Shown here: one piece after another, positions 56,906 to 64,000 of the stretch | How positions within the stretch are numbered: position 1 is the first letter of the stretch | Layout of the letters: the number at the start of each line of letters is the position of its first letter | NCBI GenBank assembly: GCA_030374805.1 | Contig: JARGSG010000054.1 | Location: forward strand, 62,001 to 126,000 | Source of the DNA: Gracilaria gracilis | Lineage: Eukaryota; Rhodophyta; Florideophyceae; Gracilariales; Gracilariaceae | DNA length: 64,000 nt | Reading direction: 5' to 3' | Notes under the pieces: generated by a model | What the model was told of the DNA's origin: nothing | The model's input: the letters and a program-made list of their open reading frames with translations, nothing else | Databases searched by the model: none | Made by a program: the position numbers and the translations under genes

Positions 56906-57022
56906 AACTAACTAAATTGACCCACATGCAGTGGTAATTACCCACCCTGTGTGGCACAACCTCCACGTGTCACACGGACTTACTTACTCTAGTGGTCGCC
57001 ACCCTATTCATATAGGTAGCTA

Positions 57023-59068
57023 CACCCAGTGACCGTAATTAGCGTGGGTGGTTTATTAATGTGGTAACAGATATAGCGTGGGCCACCTTATATACGGTGC
57101 ATAGCGGCCAGGACGCCGGCTAAATTAATGTGGGTAGAGACCGCACTTTCGGCGGGAACTTCGGCAGATACAGTCTGTGATCAAACAACTTGTTCCCAGC
57201 ACCGTTCCAGTTCCATCATCCGTATTCTCTGCCTTGCCACTTTCCACCAAATGTCCGTGCCAACCGCAGGGTCGCCCATCTTGGCAGCATTCCAGCGCGG
57301 AGCTCAAGCTCGCGCAGCCTCAACGCCACTCAATATCGTTCTAGATCAAGCGAACACGGGAGTAGAACCCACCAACTGCCTAAACATCACCACAGCAGAA
57401 CCACCAAAAGCAAAACGAGCAGTACACAATGTCCTCACCATCAACGATCGTACCAAAATTGCATCCTGGATGACAACATATGCACTTGCCAACGGACCGA
57501 ATCATGTGAAATCCAAAGCAGTGGCTTATTTCCCGACGCTCTTTCGTAGCAGCGGAAAAGCGAACTTAATGAAAGCCAGCCGACTTTGGAAAACGCGTTA
57601 CGAATATGTTGATGAGCAAGGACTGTCACTAAACCGTGGCTCTGGATCTACAATTACGCGCAACACGTATAAGGGCACTAAGCGAGTCAACTTAAAAGTG
57701 CGTGTGGGTCGTGGCCGCAAAATGAGGGAGTGGGTGAGAGACCTGCAGTTAGATATGGTTAGCGAGTTCGATCGTTTGCGCAAGTTAGGCGTCAAATTCA
57801 ACTGGAAAACGCTACAAACACTGGCCTTCGATCTGGTAAACAACTCGAGCAAGGTCACGTACAACAAGTATACAAATGATGGCATCACAGGTAAGTCCAT
57901 AATAGCGCTCATTACAAGGCGGTGGATCCAAAACTTTACTGATCGTCACCGCATAGTCAGTCGTGCTCATACGGGGAAGTATCTTATCTCTCCCGAGAAG
58001 CAAGATTACATAAACAAGACAGTTGCTTACCATTTGGGTCAGTTGGCATCTGAGTTCCGGGCTGGGCAGTTGCGTGAAGAGAATGTGGAGAATGCCGACG
58101 AAACCCACTTTCAGATCAACCTTGACAATGGAAGGACACTTGGGTTCTGTGGCGAACGAGAGGTTAAGTACTCTGATGTCGTTTCAGAGGGAGAGGGCAT
58201 GACAATGGTCGTGCGTATTAGTGGCGGTGTCCACGCGAAGATTGAGCCGGTTTTCATGGTCTTCGAAAACCAAAACCGTTCATACCCTATACGCGGGGTT
58301 CCAGACGACATTCCCAACGTCTCGTACAGGAGTGGCCCAAAAGGTTGGATGGATACAAAAGTAATGCCACAGTGGCTCCGGGAGAGCAAGGTTATCAAGA
58401 AACTACCCAACGGTCGGAAGAGAATTATGTATGTCGACAATTGCAGCGGACATAATCTCACACCAAACTTGTTGGAAGCTGCTGGAGAAATTAACACTGA
58501 AGTCCGGTTCTTTCCGCCGAATGCCACTGATATGGTGCAGCCCGCCGATTCGTTTATTATCCAGAAGATTAAAAGCGCTTGGAATGCGCGTTGGGAGCGC
58601 TACAAAATGGAGAAGATCAAGGTTGGTGCGTGGTCAACTTCAGGAAAGGTGATGAATCCTGGGAAAAGTTTTTTTCTTCGATTGGCTGCGCTGGTGGTGC
58701 AGGACGTTAATAGGCAGAGGGACGTCGACGGTCTTACCTATGCTCGTAAAGCTATGATACGAACGGGAATGGCGTTGAATGTTAACGGGCTTTGGGAGGA
58801 AAGACAGCTCTTCCCCAAGCTCCAGCAGGCGATTGTGAAGCATCGTAATCATTTCAATGTAGAGATTGTGGAAGGATAACCTACACGTAATGAGAGTTTT
58901 ACCCACATTAATTGGGTATGAAATAAATATTGTGGGCCACGTTATTTGTGTTTGAACCCTTATTGATGTGGTACCATTGATAACGTGGCCTACATTATTT
59001 TGTGTTGCCCCGACCCTGAAACACCTTCGTCAATTAGTGTTACCCACATTATTTACGGTTACTGGGTG
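57023..59068 (+). mobile_element. Apparently intact TA-flanked DDE transposon (Tc1/mariner-pogo group)
   Basis: 2046 bp flanked by TA (57021-57022 and 59069-59070). The left terminus CACCCAGTGACCGTAATTAG and the reverse complement of the right CACCCAGTAACCGTAAATAA match at 16 of 20, with GTGGGT following in both. Boxes like TTAATGTGGGT or GTGGGCCAC recur inside both ends (57044-57146 and 58900-59060). One full-length transposase ORF. Related dead copy at 7274-9025. Confidence 0.85.
57251..58879 (+). CDS. DDE-superfamily transposase, apparently intact
   Basis: 542 residues from ATG 57251. An upstream in-frame ATG at 57128 lies within a subterminal ATGTGGGT box, so I prefer 57251 (context CCAAATGTCC). 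Central DNA-binding region rich in basic residues (RVGRGRKMREW, VSEFDRLRKLGVKFNW). Catalytic Asp residues by spacing: Asp283 in NADETHF, Asp396 in YVDNCSGHN and Asp433 in VQPADSF, a D-D-D arrangement as in the DDE_1/pogo branch of Tc1/mariner. The PIRGVPDD and GWMDTKVMPQW segments are kept in the dead copy. It cuts and pastes its element at TA sites. No stop or frameshift, so possibly active. Confidence 0.85.
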   Translation: MSVPTAGSPILAAFQRGAQARAASTPLNIVLDQANTGVEPTNCLNITTAEPPKAKRAVHNVLTINDRTKIASWMTTYALANGPNHVKSKAVAYFPTLFRSSGKANLMKASRLWKTRYEYVDEQGLSLNRGSGSTITRNTYKGTKRVNLKVRVGRGRKMREWVRDLQLDMVSEFDRLRKLGVKFNWKTLQTLAFDLVNNSSKVTYNKYTNDGITGKSIIALITRRWIQNFTDRHRIVSRAHTGKYLISPEKQDYINKTVAYHLGQLASEFRAGQLREENVENADETHFQINLDNGRTLGFCGEREVKYSDVVSEGEGMTMVVRISGGVHAKIEPVFMVFENQNRSYPIRGVPDDIPNVSYRSGPKGWMDTKVMPQWLRESKVIKKLPNGRKRIMYVDNCSGHNLTPNLLEAAGEINTEVRFFPPNATDMVQPADSFIIQKIKSAWNARWERYKMEKIKVGAWSTSGKVMNPGKSFFLRLAALVVQDVNRQRDVDGLTYARKAMIRTGMALNVNGLWEERQLFPKLQQAIVKHRNHFNVEIVEG

Positions 59069-59070
59069 TA

Positions 59071-59920
59071 CCCGGTTCACCGGAATTATGAACAAGTCCC
59101 CACAGAATCCCCTCACGAGGGCGTTGCACTACATCTATTACGTAATACCATCAAACCGATCACAAGAAAAGGATACAATGAAGCACTTCATAGTTTTCAA
59201 TGCAGTCTGAGTTTCCTTCCAAGTACCATTACAGAAATCGATGTGGTATTACTTGAATACATAGAGGATACATATGAATCCTCCAATTCGAGAGGCGCAA
59301 AGCAAAAAATGTGCAACCTCCTGTGCACTATACATCTTGTTGCCGCTGCGACGAAAAGAAGCTAGGTTTCTTTGAGCGCGCGATAAAAAGATGGGACGAA
59401 GCTAATTCGTCACAGTCCTTTACACTGTTAACAAAGCAATTCGCATACGCTTTATCAGGATATCTCATTAGCAACGGGGAGTTTGGCACGGCAGTTGCTT
59501 CTATGGTGTCGTGGGCTCGGTATCAAGGAGACAGTGAGGTCCTCAAGCTTACATGGGATTTGGTTGTTCTTCCGGGAGACCCCCGAATTTCAGCCTTCAA
59601 GGTCGGTAAAGCTGGAATTTGCATCAAAAATACAAAAATAGGTCCTTTCCAATTTGTTGCGATCAATAAGCGTAAGGCCATTGTGACTATCTCTTTTTTT
59701 AAAGCAAAGTCGAATTCAGCTCGTGATCCAAGGTCTTTAAGATGTTTTGCACAACTTATTACAAAAAGATGCAGCGTGCTTGTAAAGCGCTGGGACTAAA
59801 TACGTTTAAGATTACAACGCATTCTGCCAGAATTGGTGGAGCGCTACATGACTATCTAAATGGAGTCTCTGCTGAACCAATTTCAAAAACAGGGAGATAA
59901 AAGTATTTGTCATTATTTTG
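59071..59920 (+). pseudogene. Tyrosine recombinase-like remnant (DIRS/Crypton type)
   Basis: First frame to 59365 shows an N-terminal SAM-like arm (TIKPITRKGYNEALHSFQ), the next frame 59311-59799 continues (LLTKQFAYALSGYLISNG, then DSEVLKLTWDLVVLPGDPR and AGICIKNTKIGPFQFV), and a third frame from about 59741 gives TTHSARIGGALHDYLNG and KTGR-stop. HSARIGGA is the H-x-x-R box and GR-stop sits where G-R-W is usual. The first catalytic Arg (usually before S-E) is absent: the sequence reads YQGDSE. The left part is cut off by the DDE element at 57023-59068. It could belong to the RT-RNase H element or to a separate Crypton. Confidence 0.6.
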
Positions 59921-60084
59921 ACATTACTGAACCAATGGACGATCATGGATCATGTAGTTAAAAGTTTCAAATGAAACGGACAGGCTGGGGAAGTACTATG
60001 GGAATTTTATGGAGGGTGTCTGCCGTTCTTCTCCGCACAACAGAACCTTACTCAAATGAGCCTTTCGGTATGGGTTGGGGCATG

Positions 60085-60205
60085 CTCTGCCCCCTCTTGT
60101 GGGCAAAGCAGTGAAAACTCTTCATGAAGAAGCAATTACTCATTGCTTGTGTCAGCGCTTCTGCTGACACCGCTCCAAACCAAAAGATTCAGACAAAGTC
60201 TGAAT
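60085..60205. repeat. Array of four consecutive hairpins
   Basis: In order: GCTCTGCCC with GGGCAAAGC (imperfect, about 60085-60110), AGCAAT with ATTGCT (60131-60147), GTGTCAGC (60149-60156) with GCTGACAC (60163-60170), and ATTCAGAC (60187-60194) with GTCTGAAT (60198-60205). Stems of 6-8 bp with short loops, one after another. Lies 165 bp after the recombinase remnant; may be a transposon terminus or a structured RNA. Confidence 0.5.
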
Positions 60206-60822
60206 GTTCTGGCCACTGCAAGTGTGCAAAGTAAAAGTGGTAAAGAAAGCTCTTTAGGTGCTATTCTTTATTCAAATTAAAAGTAACGTTTGTATAACCT
60301 GTACCATTGGTATGGATACCGTAGATAGATAGAGTTATCGTGAAGTTTGCCCGTGAAATTTGTGAAATTCGCCGCTCATGTGGAGCTCCCGCTCTCACTG
60401 GTTGAAGCGTTGCAAATATATTCAAAATCATTTAACTTTTTTGCCTTGATTACATGAAGTTATCGAGTAGCTGGTCAAACATTTCATCGATGCTCTGTGA
60501 CACAAATTGTTGTGAGGGAAAACGAACTCGACGTTTCCAATGCGCGACGTCTTTCCGTCGCGGTGTATCTACTCCACGCTTTCCTGCATACCTTAGCCCT
60601 CACCGCAATCGAGACATGGTGATCATAAAGATGCACTGTCATCTTAAACCGCCCTATACCAAGGACATGGCCGTGCGTAGCGAGGAAGAGCCAAGGCTGC
60701 TCTCGATGTTGTTTCACTTCTGAGATGTCATCCTTCAAATTATGTACAGTAGCGGTCTTCTCAGGGCGTTTTTCCTATCGGCAAACCTTTCCTTCATTTG
60801 TTTCAGAAGGCAATGCGGAATC
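60206..60822. other. No clear gene; 3' flank of the membrane-protein gene
   Basis: About 600 bp downstream (minus strand) of the gene at 60823-62337. Short frames on both strands at 60454-60738 overlap each other and lack family features. TTTATT at 60266-60271 would be AATAAA on the minus strand but is far from the stop. Confidence 0.3.
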
Positions 60823-62337
60823 TCATGGGTTTCTCTCGAATGCCTCAACAGCAAATGTTGATGGATTCGTTAGACCCGTACCGATGAAGCTTGAGGGCTC
60901 ACGAGGCACATGGTCATCTGTGATCGACAGAACTACATGTCCATGTTCCATGGTGTCCTCACCGAAATCTACGAGTTTCAGCTCCTCGAAGATGTTACCG
61001 AAATATCCACTCTTTCGTTTTCTTTCTTCTTGCTGTGGTGAATGCACAGATTCAAGGTTGCGAGCGTGGTCATACCAAGAACGTGAATTGAACGGTACTT
61101 GGAAAGATGAGAACCCATTGGCTCGAAATATATGAGAGGCGGCACCGAGCGCAATAATTATGACCAAGCAGATGATCATCGGGAACAAGAAACTCCACTT
61201 GTACTTTCCACACGAGGTGTACCTGTAGAAGAGGACGTCTTCATCGTGTTCATCGTCAATAATCTTGGCAGCTAGAACGGCCCGGTAAATGGCATCCGGA
61301 GTGAGGGGGTCAAATAGATCCGTTTTGGAGTCTAGCTGGGCAGGCGTGATGGGATTCTCCAGCTGCACTGTTCGATACATCCTGATAACTGCGGAGAAGT
61401 TGTCGCCGTGCAAAGCGTTTGTTTCACAATTGATTTCGAAGTGATGGACTGGACCTTTCGTAGTATTTGTGACTGGCGTTCCTTTCTGTTTGGGAGCGAT
61501 CTTTCTCATGATGTCGAGTTGCTCTTGGTCGTTGTACTCAAAGTACCAAAGGCGCTTGTCGGACAATTTGTGAAAAAGAAACGTCGAGACCTCATGTCCG
61601 TTATATGTCAAGTCACCGCAGCCCTCAAACTTTCTTTGGTCACCAGTTGTTTCTTGGAAAGATGAGGTGAGCGTTTTGAAAGGCCCGTCAGTGGTGTTGA
61701 TCGAAACCTTCAGCTGTCCAGGCTGGATGTCTTCGAGGTGGCGTACTTGACAACCACTTACGATGTCTGGGCTGTTCTCGTCAATACAACTGAAACACTC
61801 GCTACCAGTCAATCGGCGAGGAATGCCAGCACGGACTCTTTGAAGTGGACTTTCGTCGAATTCCAGGCTTTGCATCAGAAAACAGGTGCCGCTGAGCTCA
61901 AGGTCTGTGAATTTGTCCGTAATATCACCTGGTGATATGACTCTGCCTGTCTCAGCAGCCGGTGCGCATGTCTTTGACACGTCTACCCCCAGTTCAGAGA
62001 CCAGCTCGGCGATGATGAGCAGTATGGTACACAGAACAGTGCAGAGAATAGCTGTGGGACAAAAGGCGAGAGTTAGAAGAGGAAGACTGAGTGTGAAGGA
62101 AAGGACGGGAAGGACAGGCAACTTTTACGCACCTGGATGTCTGTGATACTTCACCACCGAACGAGGTAGAAATGGTAGCCATGTGTCACTGTCATGGACT
62201 ACCGGCGCTCTGTGGTGGTTGATGAGACGAGAAGTAGCAAAATTTCGAACAATGAGCTCAAGGGCTCGGTCAGCAATCGCAACGACAAACAACACTATTA
62301 TGTTGATCAAAGCGGCCAGAACACCAACTGTAACCAT
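60823..62337 (-). CDS. Unknown multi-pass membrane protein, two exons
   Basis: Exon 1 is 62337-62133 and exon 2 is 62051-60823, with an 81-bp intron 62132-62052 (donor GTGCGT, acceptor CCCACAG). The spliced product is 477 residues in one phase. ATG context is ACCAATGG. Membrane segments: residues about 5-25 (GVLAALINIIVLFVV), about 70-90 (LCTVLCTILLIIAEL) and near 345-370 (FLFPMIICLVIIIALGAAS). Between the second and third is a large polar domain with scattered Cys (CFSCIDE, CGDLTY), likely lumenal or extracellular and disulphide-bonded. The C-terminal 100 residues are polar and cytosolic by this model. Without splicing, the exon-2 frame could start at 62121 but would lose the first segment. 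I do not recognise the family. Not transposon-like, so probably a host gene. Confidence 0.65.
62052..62132 (-). other. 81-bp GT-AG intron
   Basis: Minus-strand donor CCAG|GTGCGTAAAAG and pyrimidine-rich acceptor TTTTGTCCCACAG|CTATTC. Splicing keeps the phase and joins two hydrophobic segments. The only intron I can support in the window. Confidence 0.65.
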
Positions 62338-63687
62338 TGGTGAAGTTGAGAAGAAGAGGACTTGGCTCTAAGAAGCGCGGAGTTGTCAGGGTATTGAGAA
62401 TTGAACGAAGAGAGGCGGAGAGCGTGAGTTGCAGTTCATGACCAACGTTTGCGAAGGAGTGTTCGACGAGCATGTCGCGCCTTGGCTGTTGTGAACAAGG
62501 CCCCTCATGAATTCATGTTGCTTCTCGTCCTTGAATAGAGAGCACGCGTGGGGCAGACGCCAAGCAAGGCTGTGTGCTCTGGTTGTGACTTATAGTTACA
62601 AGAAATCACGTAACTTCAGGAATTGAATACCTTGCGTGACAGCAACGCCTCCAGGCTTGCTGGGATTCCCCTTCCGGTTGCAGTCATAGCATGTGCATCG
62701 ACGTTTCGTCTCAGAGCAGTACTGTGGTAGACTTGAAGCTAACTGCAAAACAAATCGTGCTTGATTGTTGCTGTACTTGGCAGCTACTTTTTCTGCTCCA
62801 CATGGCACAGAAGCGCGGAGTCAAAGATTACATGGACAACATCAAATGGTCGACTTGTTCGGTTGCTCGCAGAATGTCTCGATGCACAACTTTGTGACCA
62901 TTGTGAGAGCTTCATTCCAGATTTTCCCATCGAGCAAATCAAGCATCACCGCAATTGTAATTTTAGCTCTAGCTGATCACGAGTTTGATGGACAAAAGGA
63001 TTCATCGCTTTGTACAACGCATCCGCTCCAGGGTTTTCTGTGGTCGACACGCTGGAAAATGCTCCGCGGGTTAATATTATTGGAGAAACCGTAGCTATCC
63101 TAACTTGAGAGAGCTACAGTCTCTTTCAAATTCTCGTTGCCTTCATAGATAAGGATAGAGCTTTACACTCGCCCTTCAATGACCAACGGCACCCGGTGGT
63201 CCGTATGATATTACTGCTTTGCCCAGGCTCACCAGTCAGTGCCCATTAGTTCTATGGAAAGCTTGATTTGCTCCCCGACTCAAAGCAGGCTTTCTGTATG
63301 AAGTCCTGAATGAAGATGGATTTGAAGCTATCTTTACTTGAATCCACAATGTGGATCGAGACGTCACATAGTTTCAGCTTTCTCCGGGTGTACGGAAGAA
63401 TACATCTGTAGCAGAACGCCTCTTTTCAACCGCGCCCTGGTGGACGGACTGAGGTCTCCAGGCTTGTTGCCAGAGTTTGAACTTGTGGCCGTGATTGATT
63501 CGCGTTTTGTCCTGCAACAAGCTTGCCTTTCCCACCAATAAGCATTTCGCTCGCTAATACAGTGTAGTCGTTTTCTTTTCCTTGCAGATTTACTCTATGG
63601 GTTTCCACAACTTCCTTGCTTCAGAATTGTTGGACCCTCTGCAGAGGAGTTTCGTGCCCTGTCCGGGAGGGACAGGACATGAGGTTT
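62338..63687. other. No clear gene
   Basis: About 1.35 kb upstream of the membrane-protein gene. Minus-strand pieces such as 62596-62808 (contains RRCTCYDCNRKG) and 63426-63608 look like scraps of degraded coding DNA but match no family I know. Confidence 0.3.
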
Positions 63688-63987
63688 TCACTCCATGTTT
63701 TCAATCATTTTCCAAGTTGCTTGCGTAACATACGTTGCCATCGAAATTATGGGAGTATCAAACACCCATGCAGCCCCGACAACCAAAACAAAGAAGATGC
63801 ACGTAGACAAGCTGTGCACAAAAACTTGACCGCGCCTAATCTTGTCGAGCCCACTTCGCTTGCAACTGGAGCAACTGATGTAAGGTGCGGCTATACCCCT
63901 GTAGAGGTTTTCTCTTTTCAAAGAGGCCAACATACAAATATTATTAATTAGCAATAAGGTTAGCTGTTTAGGTTCACGGCATACCAT
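63688..63987 (-). CDS. Hypothetical short membrane protein or exon fragment
   Basis: Minus-strand frame of up to 99 residues with one hydrophobic stretch (TCIFFVLVVGAAWVF) and a Cys-x-x-Cys (SCSSCKRS). It may start at 63927 (MLASLKRE) and may continue beyond the window or into another exon. No family recognised, and chance cannot be excluded. Confidence 0.25.
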   Translation of the reverse strand: MVCREPKQLTLLLINNICMLASLKRENLYRGIAAPYISCSSCKRSGLDKIRRGQVFVHSLSTCIFFVLVVGAAWVFDTPIISMATYVTQATWKMIENME

Positions 63988-64000
63988 CCCTTCCTCTGGA

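Noticed and set aside
1..64000. CRISPR arrays, bacterial operons or ribosome binding sites
   Set aside because: The window is eukaryotic: spliced gene, AATAAA signal, LTR retrotransposons and eukaryote-only families. No regularly spaced direct repeats were seen.

Overview
This is nuclear DNA of an intron-poor eukaryote. I infer a red alga, probably a florideophyte such as Chondrus. The reasons are long single-exon genes, one very short GT-AG intron (81 bp), eukaryotic ER genes (RAMP4/SERP1, lipin), and a dense nest of chromodomain Gypsy, Copia, DIRS-type, piggyBac, pogo/Tigger and Harbinger elements. The species is inference; nothing here names it.

Host genes lie only at the two ends. Positions 1-4485 form a gene-dense island: the 3' end of a plus-strand gene, a convergent RAMP4/SERP1-like gene, then a GC-rich divergent promoter region and a large lipin (phosphatidate phosphatase) gene. 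RAMP4 and lipin both act at the ER. At the right end, 60823-62337 encodes a two-exon multi-pass membrane protein that I do not recognise, and 63688-63987 may be part of another gene.

About 56 kb in between is transposon strata. (i) 4848-5141 is a piggyBac-type MITE. (ii) 6055-6690, 13020-13615 and 56325-56905 are three divergent copies of one structured, A-rich 3' tail. (iii) 7274-9025 is a dead copy, and 57023-59068 an apparently intact copy, of a 2-kb TA-flanked DDE element. (iv) 10295-11602 is a remnant with a nuclease-like EVKT segment. (v) 15222-17284, 27747-29379 and 37992-40497 are three different pogo/Tigger-like elements. (vi) 17888-19065 is a Harbinger-like remnant. (vii) 20750-24030, 24107-26745 and 30162-33414 are three piggyBac elements. 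(viii) 33425-40858 is a Copia element whose 3' LTR holds a pogo element. (ix) 41426-56905 is an RT-RNase H retroelement split by an 11.2-kb chromodomain Gypsy element (42807-54006) with matching 5-bp target duplications. (x) 59071-59920 is a dead tyrosine recombinase.

The most interesting signals are these. All three piggyBac copies carry a second gene, tail-to-tail with the transposase, whose C-terminus looks like the P2X7 'ballast' domain. The Gypsy element carries a roughly 731-codon antisense ORF between integrase and 3' LTR. CCGNNCGG occurs through the Gypsy element at many times chance frequency and in every reading frame. The three structured tails keep the same hairpins with different paired bases.
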